Shown: positions 34,679 through 43,628 of the stretch, piece after piece
How positions within the stretch are numbered: the stretch's first letter is position 1
Layout of the letters: the number at the start of each line of letters is the position of its first letter
Assembly (NCBI GenBank): GCA_002396335.1
Contig: DGXN01000006.1
Location: 53,598 to 117,597, forward strand
Origin: Bacteroidales bacterium UBA4231
GTDB taxonomy: Bacteria > Bacteroidota > Bacteroidia > Bacteroidales > UBA932
Direction: 5' to 3'
DNA length: 64,000 nucleotides
The notes under the pieces: generated by a model
The model's database searches: none
What the model was told of the DNA's origin: nothing
The model's input: the letters and a program-made list of their open reading frames with translations, nothing else
Position numbers and translations under genes: made by a program

Positions 34679-37408
34679 ATGAAAAAACTCTATACATACC
34701 TCATAATACTTCCGCTTCTTGTGGTTTCCACCGCCGCGGCTGCGCAGGAAGTGCCCTCACAGATAGATTCCGTCTCTCTTGGGAACCTCTTCCAGCTCAT
34801 GGCCGGGTCCAGCCAGACAGCAGGACAGGAGCTTTTTGAAAAGAGCCCCGAATTTGACGTTGCAAAGGCTCTCTACGGCCAGTTCTCCGGCCTTCTTGTG
34901 AAGCAGGGTACGGGCCGCTCGGATGAAAACCAGTCCAAGCTCCGCCTCCACGGCCACAGTCCGCTCATTGTTGTGGACGGTTTCGTGCGTGAGATCGGGG
35001 ACCTCAACGGACTGGAGATAGAATCCGTTTCCGTGCTCAAGGATGCCGCCGCCATGGCCCTCTACGGCGTAAAGGGCGCCAACGGCGTAATAATGATTAC
35101 CACAAAGCGCGGCAAGGACAGCCCCCTGAAAGTGACCGCCAAGTACCAGTACGGCCTTTCGCTTGCAACCCGCACTCCGAAGCTTGCCGACGCCTACACC
35201 TACGCCTACTATGTAAACCAGGCTGCAGGGCTTGACGGACTTGCGGCTCCTTACAGCAATACGGCGCTGAACGGCTACTACAACACCGTGAACGGTGCAC
35301 CCGGAGCCGATGTCTACGCCTATCCCAACGTGGACTGGTGGGGCCAGATTTTCCGTAACCACGGAGACGACCACCGCGCCCAGTTCACCTTCACGGGCGG
35401 CAACCGCAATTTCCGCTACTATGCGGCCGTGGACTATTTCAAGAACAACGCCATGTACGTAACGCCGTCATCCGACGACCGCTACAACGGGCACGTCTAC
35501 GACAACCGCCTCAGCATCCGCTCCAACGTGGATGTGAACATCACGGACTACACCGCAATGAAAATAGGCCTCATGGCGCGCCTCTCGGAAGACAACAAGC
35601 CTTATGCCTTGAGGCTCAGTTCCATTGAGAGCACCCTTTACAATCTTCCGGCTGCGGCCTTCCCCATCAAGCATGCGGACGGCACCTACGGCGGCAGCGC
35701 CATCTACGGTGCCATTAACCCCGTGGCTCAGTTCCAGGAGTCAGGAGAAAACCTGTATTTCCGTCCAAAAGTGCTTGCCGACGTAACCTTGCACCAGGAC
35801 TTCAGCCCGCTTGTGAAGGGCCTTTCGGCCGACCTTGCCGTTGCCTTTGACTACATTGGCAAGATGACCGAAACCGCATACAAGGAGTTCCGCTACGCCG
35901 AACTTGTGGGTGGAGCGCTCCAGTATTACGGCACCAACTCCAAGACAATTGAGCACAGTCACTGGTTCAGTTCCCTTTCCATGAAGGTGGACCTCATGGC
36001 CAAAGTGAACTACTCCGGCACATTCGGCGGGCATCACGTGGATGCCCATGTGGCTTATCGCCAGCGCTCCTGGGTTGAGGCCGAACGCAACGCTTCCTCC
36101 AAGACACAGGAAATCCTGGGCAGCGTTAGCTACAACTGGAAAAAACGCATCTTCGCAGACGCAGTCCTCAATTACTCTGGATCGGCTTACCTCAAGCCCG
36201 GAAAGCGTTTCAACCTGTATCCCGCCCTCAGCGTTGCCGGTATCATCTCCACAAAGCCTTACGTGAAGGCATTCGGCTCAATAGGCCTTTCCGGCAGCGA
36301 CGGAGACCTTGAGCACGAGCTCTGGATCCAGGCTTACGGCTCTTCAAACGGCCACAGCTACAACTTCGGAATGGCTCCCACCAGCTATTCCGGCCGTGCC
36401 GAAGGCAACCTGGCGGCGCTTACCCTTGCCCCCGAGCAGGCCGCAACGGCAACTCTCGGTGCCGAAACCCGCCTATTTGACGACCGCCTGTATGTGCGCC
36501 TGGACGGCTTCCTGGAAGACCGTACTAAGATTCTCATAGAACCCGCAAACGTGTCGGGAGTCCTGGGCCTTGACCTCAATGCCCAGAGCGTTGGAGAATA
36601 CAAGTATGCCGGCGCCGACCTCTCCATTGCGTGGGACGACAAAATAGGGGATTTCTCCTATGGCGTATACGGCAATGCCGGATATCTCACGTCAAAGGTC
36701 ATAGACGACGGCCAGGCATTCCAGGCCTGGGATTACCTCTACCACAAGGGCAATCCCGTGGGCCAGTGCTACGGCCTTGAGGTGATAGGCTTCTTTGCCG
36801 ACGACGCCGACATTGCGGCAAGCCCTGCCCAGACCTTCGGTGAAGGCGTCCGTCCCGGAGACCTCAAGTACAAGGACCAGAACGGAGACGGGCTCATCAA
36901 CGACGAAGACCGCGTGAAGCTAATGTCTTCCACCACGCCCAAGCTGCAGTACGGATTCGGCTTCAATGTGGGTTACAAGGGATTCCGCTTCTACGCCGAT
37001 TTCCAGGGTGTCGCAGGTGTGACGGTGAACCTTCTGGATTCCCCGCTCTACACGCCTCTCACATCCTCAAACCGCACCATATCACTTACTTACCTTGGAA
37101 GGGAAACCCCCTGGACGCCGGAAACCGCCGCTTCGGCCACAATGCCGCGCCTTACCACCCAGTCCGGAGCCAATAACTTCCGCTCCAACTCCCTGTATTA
37201 CCGCGACGGCTCTTTCCTGAAGCTTCGCAATATCGGCATCTCCTATACAATTCCAAGGAGCCTGATGCGAATCTGCGACGCCACCGTATCCCTCACCGCC
37301 ACCAACCTGTTCAGCGCCGACACCATCCAGTTTGCGGATCCCGAACAGCTTGGGGCGAACTACCCCACCACCCGGGTTTTCTGGGCGGGTGTCAAGTTTA
37401 ACTTTTAA
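34679..37408 (+). CDS. SusC-like transporter lacking the N-terminal regulatory-like domain
   Basis: A 909-residue SusC relative. After the signal peptide (LVVSTAAAAQE) the protein goes almost directly to the plug (LRLHGHSPLIVVDGFVREIG, SVLKDAAAMALYGVKGANGV), without the beta-sandwich domain found in the first susC, so it is about 170 residues shorter. The barrel is complete, ending VFWAGVKFNF. I take the ATG at 34679 (MKKLYTYL), where the signal peptide starts; 34667 is in frame upstream. It pairs with the SusD gene 12 bases downstream. Confidence 0.9.
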   Translation: MKKLYTYLIILPLLVVSTAAAAQEVPSQIDSVSLGNLFQLMAGSSQTAGQELFEKSPEFDVAKALYGQFSGLLVKQGTGRSDENQSKLRLHGHSPLIVVDGFVREIGDLNGLEIESVSVLKDAAAMALYGVKGANGVIMITTKRGKDSPLKVTAKYQYGLSLATRTPKLADAYTYAYYVNQAAGLDGLAAPYSNTALNGYYNTVNGAPGADVYAYPNVDWWGQIFRNHGDDHRAQFTFTGGNRNFRYYAAVDYFKNNAMYVTPSSDDRYNGHVYDNRLSIRSNVDVNITDYTAMKIGLMARLSEDNKPYALRLSSIESTLYNLPAAAFPIKHADGTYGGSAIYGAINPVAQFQESGENLYFRPKVLADVTLHQDFSPLVKGLSADLAVAFDYIGKMTETAYKEFRYAELVGGALQYYGTNSKTIEHSHWFSSLSMKVDLMAKVNYSGTFGGHHVDAHVAYRQRSWVEAERNASSKTQEILGSVSYNWKKRIFADAVLNYSGSAYLKPGKRFNLYPALSVAGIISTKPYVKAFGSIGLSGSDGDLEHELWIQAYGSSNGHSYNFGMAPTSYSGRAEGNLAALTLAPEQAATATLGAETRLFDDRLYVRLDGFLEDRTKILIEPANVSGVLGLDLNAQSVGEYKYAGADLSIAWDDKIGDFSYGVYGNAGYLTSKVIDDGQAFQAWDYLYHKGNPVGQCYGLEVIGFFADDADIAASPAQTFGEGVRPGDLKYKDQNGDGLINDEDRVKLMSSTTPKLQYGFGFNVGYKGFRFYADFQGVAGVTVNLLDSPLYTPLTSSNRTISLTYLGRETPWTPETAASATMPRLTTQSGANNFRSNSLYYRDGSFLKLRNIGISYTIPRSLMRICDATVSLTATNLFSADTIQFADPEQLGANYPTTRVFWAGVKFNF

Positions 37409-37420
37409 ACCGGGAAAGAC

Positions 37421-39121
37421 ATGAAAAAGATACTTTACATAGTTTCAACCGCACTCCTCCTCTCAGGATGCAATTTCCTGGATTTTGACGAGACCTCCTC
37501 GCTGTATGACCGTGAGGACATGTACACCACTTACAGCAATATCCAACGCATGCTTACAAACATCTACGGATACATGCCTTCAAAGGATATTGCCGACGTA
37601 AGCAGCGCCCTCAGGGACTGCGGCTCCGACGATGCCGAATACGCAGACCCTGATGCCTCCGTGCAGCGTTTCAACAACGGCAACTGGAGCGCAATCCAGA
37701 CCGTAGACGACAAATGGAGTTTCTACGACGCCATCCGTTCCGCCAACGAATTCCTGGAGTCAATCAAGACCGTTGACATTTCAATGTACCGCTACGACGC
37801 CAAGTACGCCCAGTGGCAGGAGCATCTGGCCCTCTATCCCTACGAGGCCCGTACGCTCCGCGCCTATTACCTTTTTGAGCTTGCCCGCCGCTATGGTGAC
37901 ATTGCAATGCCCGTGGACGTGATGCTGTCCGTGGAGGAAGCCAACACAATTGGCAAAACCTCCTTTGACGATGTCATAGAGTACATAAAGGAAGAATGCG
38001 ACACCTGCGCCAAGTACCTGCCGGACACATACATCGGCATGCTTGACGACGAATACGGACGCGTCACAAGGGGCTTTGCCATGGCCCTCAAGACCAAGGC
38101 CCTCCTCTATGCCGCCAGCCCTCTTTTCAACCAGTCCGGAGACGCGGAGAAATGGAGGAAAGCAGCCCTTGCCGCAAAGGATGTCATGGAGCTCAAGAGC
38201 GCAAACGGCCTTCCCGTATATGCCCTTGACCCCGCCGAAAAAGCCAACAACATCACTCCTTCACAAGAAGTGATTCTCCAGATCATGCGCTCCGAGAGCA
38301 ACAGCTTCGAGAGGAACAATTTCCCCGTACGCTTTACCATGGGCCGGCGCACCAGCATGGCCGGCACTTTCCCCACGCAGGAGCTTGTGGACGCCTTCCA
38401 GACATTGGCCGGCTATGATGTCACCCTTGATGCAACGGGCTGGCACAGCGCCGACCCCGCCTTTGACGCCACCAAGCCCTACGACGGCCGTGACCCCCGC
38501 TTTGCGCGTGCGGTCCTTGCCGACGGCATGGCCTTCAAGGGCTCCACGATTGACGTAAGCGTGGGGGGAGCAGACTATTCGGCAACCCGCCAGGGCCTCT
38601 GCTCTCCCACCGGTTACTACCTCAGGAGGTATATCATCGAGTCCTGCGACTTCACCCCCGAGGCCGAAATCTCCGGCAAGCACAGCTGGATTGTCTCCCG
38701 CTATGCCGAAATCCTGCTGTCCTACGCCGAGGCCGTGAACGAGGTCCTCGGCCCTGACGGCACGGATGCCGACTTCCCGGTCAGCGCCCGCGAAGCCCTC
38801 AATGAGGTCCGCGCCAATGCAGGCATGCCAAACGTGACTGTGAGCGGGAAGGAGGACTTCCGCAAGGCCGTCCAGCGTGAGTGGAGGGTTGAATTCGCCT
38901 TCGAGGACCACCGTTTCTGGGATGTCCGCCGCTGGAAAATTGGTGCCGAAACCCAGACCTCCGTTTCCGGCGTGGAGATTGTGAACGCCGGCGGAACCAA
39001 GTCCTACAGTCGCAAGGTTGTGGAAAACCGCACCTGGAACGACAGGATGTACCTCTATCCCATCCCTCAGTCCGAACTCTTCTGCAACCCCAACCTGGGG
39101 CCTCAGAATCAGGGTTGGTAG
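37421..39121 (+). CDS. SusD/RagB-family lipoprotein, second pair
   Basis: Surface glycan-binding lipoprotein, 566 residues, lipobox LLSGC. Family features: EASTAR-like start FDETSSLYDREDMY, DAIRSANEFLESIK, YEARTLRAYYLFELARRYGD, and the C-terminal KAVQREWRVEFAFEDHRFWD block. It completes the second SusC/SusD pair. The 20 bases to the next gene indicate one transcript through the lipoproteins that follow. Confidence 0.92.
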   Translation: MKKILYIVSTALLLSGCNFLDFDETSSLYDREDMYTTYSNIQRMLTNIYGYMPSKDIADVSSALRDCGSDDAEYADPDASVQRFNNGNWSAIQTVDDKWSFYDAIRSANEFLESIKTVDISMYRYDAKYAQWQEHLALYPYEARTLRAYYLFELARRYGDIAMPVDVMLSVEEANTIGKTSFDDVIEYIKEECDTCAKYLPDTYIGMLDDEYGRVTRGFAMALKTKALLYAASPLFNQSGDAEKWRKAALAAKDVMELKSANGLPVYALDPAEKANNITPSQEVILQIMRSESNSFERNNFPVRFTMGRRTSMAGTFPTQELVDAFQTLAGYDVTLDATGWHSADPAFDATKPYDGRDPRFARAVLADGMAFKGSTIDVSVGGADYSATRQGLCSPTGYYLRRYIIESCDFTPEAEISGKHSWIVSRYAEILLSYAEAVNEVLGPDGTDADFPVSAREALNEVRANAGMPNVTVSGKEDFRKAVQREWRVEFAFEDHRFWDVRRWKIGAETQTSVSGVEIVNAGGTKSYSRKVVENRTWNDRMYLYPIPQSELFCNPNLGPQNQGW

Positions 39122-39150
39122 TTGTGTAAACAATTGAAAAGATGAGAGTC

Positions 39151-40734
39151 ATGAAACAGATATTTCATTTCATTCTTATGGGTTCCGTCCTTGCGGCAAT
39201 GCTTTCCGGCTGCTCCGGGAAAACCGGAATACCGGAAGCCAACAAGGACGTCGTAGACCTCAGGTACCGCGTAGAGAACGAGTACCACCTGGAGGCCATC
39301 AATGCTGCGCCTTTCACAATTGTAGTGAAGTCGTCCCGCCCCTGGACAATCTCCAGCCAGCACCCGGACTGGTGCATCATCGGCCAGGAGGAAGGTGAGG
39401 CCGTTGCCGACACCCTGGTTCACAAGGGCCAGGGCGAAAGCACCACGGTGAAGGTGCAGTACTACGACAACACAGACCTCGACGACCGCATAGACAAGAT
39501 AGAGATAGCCAGCGACTACTATCTGGGCAAGACCGTCACGGTGTACCAGAAGGGTATCGCATATCTCAATGTCCCCGAGGCCGACATTGAAGGCGGTCTC
39601 ATGGCCGAAAAGGCGGCCAGTACGCTTGAGGTGAACATCAAGTCCAACCAAAGCTGGAGCGCAAAGATCCTCCCGGAGGCCGACGGCGAAACCGACTGGC
39701 TTTCAATTTCCGAAGGAGAGACCGGAGAGCAGGACGGCAAGGTGGTCATAGCCATTGAAGAGAACGGCGGTGAAAAGCGCTATGCCAACGTTGCCGTCTA
39801 CGACCGCCACGGAGAAGAGCGTGCCATGATAAAGATAACCCAGGACGGTGTCCAGCTGGATCCGGAATCCTTTGAGATCCGTGTGGGTTATGACCAGCTT
39901 TCGGCCTACCTGAACGTGGTTTCCAACGGTTCCTGGACCGCCGAAAAGCAAAGCGCCTCCGACGACTGGTACTCCATTGACAATCCCACCGGCCATACCG
40001 GCGACGGAACGCTCAATCTCACTCTTACGGCCAACGAGGGCAGCACCTCGCTCCGAAAGAGCGCCATCGTCCTGAGGAGCATCCCGCTTGAGGAGGGAGA
40101 CCCTGTGATAGAAAAGACCATAGAGCTCAAGCAGGCCTATCCAATTGCCCCTGTCCGCAAGGTCATGGACAACGAGGAACTGGGAGCGTGGAAGTCCGAC
40201 AAAGGCATTGATCCCGTCTATACGGCAGGCGTCGGAACGCTCTTCGACAGCCAGTCCGGCGACGTCTACTGCCGTCTCAACCAGGGAGGAATGCCCTTCG
40301 GCACATACACCTTCCGCTGGAGTTCAATAGGGGCCACGGCCCGCGTCCGCCACTGGTTCTGCTACTCCAAGAGCGCGGAAATGAAGGTTGACATAAGGCC
40401 GAAGAGCGGCTACATCAGCTTCGACTTCAACGCCCCGGACGGGGACTCATCCCAGAAGCCGTCCATCGCTTCCTCCTACAGCACGGATCTTGATTTCACC
40501 AAGCCCATGGAAATAACCTACAAGTTCGACCCCGCAGGCGCTGGCTACTGCCATGTGACCTACCTTTGCAACGGCGTCGAGATGGCATCTTTCGACACAT
40601 CGGCCTCAACCATGTGCACCACCACCTGGGGAGCCGACATCAACATGTATATCGGAGTTGCCGCCGACGGCGAGCCCGCCAGTGCGGTGCTCGAATGGTA
40701 CGAGTACACGGCTTCTGTAGATTGGGAACAATAA
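39151..40734 (+). CDS. BACON-domain surface lipoprotein
   Basis: A lipoprotein of about 527 residues (lipobox AMLSGC; ATG at 39151 chosen for the signal peptide, 39142 also in frame). It contains three consecutive BACON-type Ig domains of about 85-95 residues, recognisable by the repeated ASTLEVNIKSNQSWSAK / AYLNVVSNGSWTAEK pattern. A C-terminal beta-sandwich of about 180 residues (MPFGTYTFRWSSIGATARVR) probably forms a concanavalin-like binding domain. Such proteins occupy the SusE/SusF position and bind glycan at the cell surface, BACON domains serving as spacers. No catalytic residues seen. Confidence 0.82.
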   Translation: MKQIFHFILMGSVLAAMLSGCSGKTGIPEANKDVVDLRYRVENEYHLEAINAAPFTIVVKSSRPWTISSQHPDWCIIGQEEGEAVADTLVHKGQGESTTVKVQYYDNTDLDDRIDKIEIASDYYLGKTVTVYQKGIAYLNVPEADIEGGLMAEKAASTLEVNIKSNQSWSAKILPEADGETDWLSISEGETGEQDGKVVIAIEENGGEKRYANVAVYDRHGEERAMIKITQDGVQLDPESFEIRVGYDQLSAYLNVVSNGSWTAEKQSASDDWYSIDNPTGHTGDGTLNLTLTANEGSTSLRKSAIVLRSIPLEEGDPVIEKTIELKQAYPIAPVRKVMDNEELGAWKSDKGIDPVYTAGVGTLFDSQSGDVYCRLNQGGMPFGTYTFRWSSIGATARVRHWFCYSKSAEMKVDIRPKSGYISFDFNAPDGDSSQKPSIASSYSTDLDFTKPMEITYKFDPAGAGYCHVTYLCNGVEMASFDTSASTMCTTTWGADINMYIGVAADGEPASAVLEWYEYTASVDWEQ

Positions 40735-40751
40735 TTTAGAAAGGAAACGTT

Positions 40752-42572
40752 ATGAAAAAGATATTTGCAAGCATCGCAGTCCTTTCTGCATGGATATTCC
40801 TGTTTTCCTGCACAAAGCCCGGAAACACATCTCCCTCCGATGAAACCCCTGAGGGGAAAGAGGAAGTTCAGCCGGTGTCGCTCCAGCTCACCTTCGCCCT
40901 TCCGGAAAACGGTGAAAAGACCGCCTGGGTGGCCGGAGACCAGATTGTTGTGCACGGAGAATACGCCAAGGACCAGGTTACCGTAACCCTGGCCGCGGGC
41001 GATATCGGCTCCGACGGCAAAACGGCCACCCTTACGGTGGACGGCCTGAAGCCTTATGTCCGTGACGACGTAGGAAGCACCCTCTACGCAGGCTATCCGG
41101 CCGACGCCGTAGACCTACTCCCGCACTGTTTCTTCTATACAAAGTTCAACACCTCGAACCGCTACCTCCTTGCGGCCTGCAACGACTCCGCAAACAAGTT
41201 CCAGTTTGTGGAAATATGCTCCAAGCTCACCTTCTCCGTAGACGGCGATTTTGACTCCTACGCCATTACGGGCCGAAAAGATGCCATAACCGGCTACGAG
41301 GCCCTGCAGGTGAAGATCACCGACAAGGAAAAGAACCTGAACCAGTACCGTCAGGGTGCCCTGGTAACGGTCAGCGGCAAGCTTTCTTCCGGCACTCAGT
41401 CCATTTATTTCCCCGTCGGCACAGAACTTCCCAACGGCTTTGACCTAAAGTTCTTCAAGAACGGGGAGGCCGTAAAGGTTTACACGGAAAAGGAAGAGGT
41501 TTCGTTTGAAGAAAAGAATCAGGACCTGGGGGACATTACGGCCCGCATCAAAGACTTTGTAATGGACCTGAATGTCTCCGACGCCGTGAGCCTCAGTGAC
41601 GAGGGTACGGCAAACTGCTACATCGTAACGGCCCCCGGCACGTACAAGATTGCCGCCGTGAAGGGCAATACGGAGGAGTCTGTGGGCACCATAGAATCTT
41701 CCGCCGTCCTGTGGGAGACCTGCGGCAATGCCGACATAGTTGAAAAAGGCAGCCTTGTTGATGCCACCCTGTACGAGGGCGGATACATGTATTTCCGCGT
41801 TCCGGAGCCGTTTGTCGGCGGTAACGCCCTCATCGCTGCCATGGACGAGGAAGAGACTGTTCTCTGGAGCTGGCACATCTGGATGCCAAAGACTCCGGTA
41901 ACGGATGTTGATGAAACCAACTTTGCCACTCTCAAGGTAATGGACCGCAATGTGGGCGCCCTTGTGGCAGTCCCTTCAAGCGGAGCCGCTCCCGCCGAAT
42001 CCTTCGGCCTGCTGTACCAGTGGGGCCGAAAGGACCCGTTCCCTGGAATAGGTGATCCGGCTACATCGGCCCAGGCCACCCTTGCCGAAGGTCAGGAGAT
42101 AACCTATCTGAACGAGCAAACCTCCATTGCCGGAGGAGCACAGAATCCCAATGTGTTCTATTATCTGGACGACAAAGACTGGCAGAATGAGGGCAACGAC
42201 CCCGTGGCCGCCCTTTGGGGCGAGGCCAAAAAGACGGTCAACGACCCTTGCCCTGTAGGCTATGTCCTCCCTCAGCGTAACAACAGCTGTGGTTTCTGGG
42301 CCGGCAGCGACATCAGCTCTCAGTCCTACTTTACCCTTGATGCCGAAAACTACCGCTTTACGGTAGGAGCCCTCACGTTCCCTCTGGCCGGTTATATCGA
42401 CGACGCCGACGGCATCCACAAGGGCGCCGGAGAAGCGGTCCAGATATGGAGCGGCCGATGGGACAGCGGCACCCAGAACGGCTACGGCTTTACCGGAGTG
42501 GTGGGTGACCAGTTCCGCCGTCGCGGCCAAATACGTTCAAGGGGAGGCTCTGTCCGCTGCGTGAAGCTGTAG
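40752..42572 (+). CDS. Fimbrillin-like lipoprotein with C-terminal paralogous domain
   Basis: A 606-residue lipoprotein (lipobox IFLFSC). The N-terminal 260 residues resemble fimbrillin-like adhesins (LQLTFALPENGEKTAWVAGD, KLTFSVDGDFDSYAITG). The C-terminal 230 residues carry the pattern LKVMDRNVGAL, GLLYQWGRKDPFPG, DPCPVGYVLP and SVRCVKL, a domain frequent in Bacteroidota and Fibrobacter surface proteins. Probably a surface-exposed binding protein accessory to the SusCD pairs. No enzymatic motif is visible. Confidence 0.75.
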   Translation: MKKIFASIAVLSAWIFLFSCTKPGNTSPSDETPEGKEEVQPVSLQLTFALPENGEKTAWVAGDQIVVHGEYAKDQVTVTLAAGDIGSDGKTATLTVDGLKPYVRDDVGSTLYAGYPADAVDLLPHCFFYTKFNTSNRYLLAACNDSANKFQFVEICSKLTFSVDGDFDSYAITGRKDAITGYEALQVKITDKEKNLNQYRQGALVTVSGKLSSGTQSIYFPVGTELPNGFDLKFFKNGEAVKVYTEKEEVSFEEKNQDLGDITARIKDFVMDLNVSDAVSLSDEGTANCYIVTAPGTYKIAAVKGNTEESVGTIESSAVLWETCGNADIVEKGSLVDATLYEGGYMYFRVPEPFVGGNALIAAMDEEETVLWSWHIWMPKTPVTDVDETNFATLKVMDRNVGALVAVPSSGAAPAESFGLLYQWGRKDPFPGIGDPATSAQATLAEGQEITYLNEQTSIAGGAQNPNVFYYLDDKDWQNEGNDPVAALWGEAKKTVNDPCPVGYVLPQRNNSCGFWAGSDISSQSYFTLDAENYRFTVGALTFPLAGYIDDADGIHKGAGEAVQIWSGRWDSGTQNGYGFTGVVGDQFRRRGQIRSRGGSVRCVKL

Positions 42573-42587
42573 TAAAACAAAAACTTA

Positions 42588-42922
42588 ATGCGTAGAATAA
42601 CAGTTATTTTGTTGGCTTTCCTGGTACCGCTGCTCTTTTCCTGCAGCGGTGCCAAGGAAAGTAATCTGCCCGCTCCACCCCCTCCGCAGGGGCAGGAGAC
42701 CTCTGCTATGACCCCGAAACTGACCTTCTTTGGGTTTCAGACTCCGAAGCCTTCAAGATTTTTGTCTTTGACGGGGAAGTTACCACCCTCAAGGCCATTT
42801 ACGATGTCTCATTCATCGGCAACGCGGAATCCATCTGCGTAGACCACGCCAGAAACTGTGTCTGGATGGCCGATGACGGCTCATCCTCAAAGATTTACAA
42901 GATTTCCTTCAGCGGGTTGTAG
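42588..42922 (+). pseudogene. Broken gene: lipoprotein leader joined out of frame to an SdiA-regulated/beta-propeller-like tail
   Basis: The open frame from 42588 encodes a lipoprotein leader (lipobox LLFSC) and a PPPPQGQ linker, then nonsense. From about 42700 the next frame reads a good protein tail, GDLCYDPETDLLWVSDSEAF to KIYKISFSGL, ending at 42922, with the repeated D-x-LWV / NCVWMADDG pattern of SdiA-regulated or phytase-like propellers. Leader and tail therefore survive in different frames with most of the propeller deleted. The leader and linker are close to those of the GH18-phosphatase at 43629, so recombination at the shared linker is a likely cause. Confidence 0.7.
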
Positions 42923-42942
42923 GAATTGTTGATATTACGTAA

Positions 42943-42950
42943 TATATTTG
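42943..42950 (+). promoter_or_regulatory. Candidate -7 box upstream of the orphan lipoprotein
   Basis: TATATTTG in an AT-rich stretch, about 100 bases before the gene at 43048. Spacing to a -33 TTG is short, so support is moderate. Confidence 0.35.
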
Positions 42951-43047
42951 TAAAGTAATGCATTAATTATGAGGCGGGTTCGTGTTATACACAGTCAGAG
43001 TTTAATGACTATGCCGCCCCCTACGACTATTGGTTTGAGCATAATGA

Positions 43048-43626
43048 GTGATTATTATGACATTTGTGAGACGACATAAATATAAGCTGCTGCTTTTTAT
43101 CTTGCTTTTGTTTTTTTCTTGCGCCAAGAGTGATAACGCCATTTTGCACGAAGATGAGCCAGGTCCGTGGGAGAACACCTTATCCGGTAGCGTTTATTTG
43201 GCAGGTTGCTCATTTGAAGCAGAGGCGTGTATTTCCGATATCTGCTTTACCATAGGGCCGGAAGAAACACGTGTAGATTCAAATTGGATATCATCTGAAT
43301 TGCTGGATTATTATTTTGATTTTGATTATTGTCCAGACAAGGGATTCAATCAGTCTCTTCACCTGAAGGATGTGCCAGTGTCGGGGATTATTGGTAAGGT
43401 TGCGTTTGACTCAGATATTTCAATAATTATATCAAATGGCGAGAATGAGAATATTTTTTCCGGAAAATTATCAGGTAATCTTCAAGATAATATGCGTCAC
43501 AATATGAGCTATTATCGAGAAACTGGTAATAAGTGGAGCGGAGATTTGCTTATAACATGGAATGATGGGGTACATGATAATTATTTACATGTCAATAGAT
43601 TAGTAACATATATAAATCCTGAGTAG
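43048..43626 (+). CDS. AT-rich orphan lipoprotein, unknown function
   Basis: A 192-residue protein with a strongly hydrophobic leader and lipobox LLFFSC. The mature part is acidic and beta-rich (LSGSVYLAGCSFEAEAC, DSDISIIISNGENENIFSG) with four cysteines. Codon and base use are clearly more AT-rich than in the neighbours: AAT, ATT, TTT and GAT dominate. The start may be 43048 or the in-frame ATG at 43057. No homology recognised. It sits between the broken gene and the GH18-phosphatase, two bases before the latter, and looks like a recent acquisition. Confidence 0.65.
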   Translation: MIIMTFVRRHKYKLLLFILLLFFSCAKSDNAILHEDEPGPWENTLSGSVYLAGCSFEAEACISDICFTIGPEETRVDSNWISSELLDYYFDFDYCPDKGFNQSLHLKDVPVSGIIGKVAFDSDISIIISNGENENIFSGKLSGNLQDNMRHNMSYYRETGNKWSGDLLITWNDGVHDNYLHVNRLVTYINPE

Positions 43627-43628
43627 AT

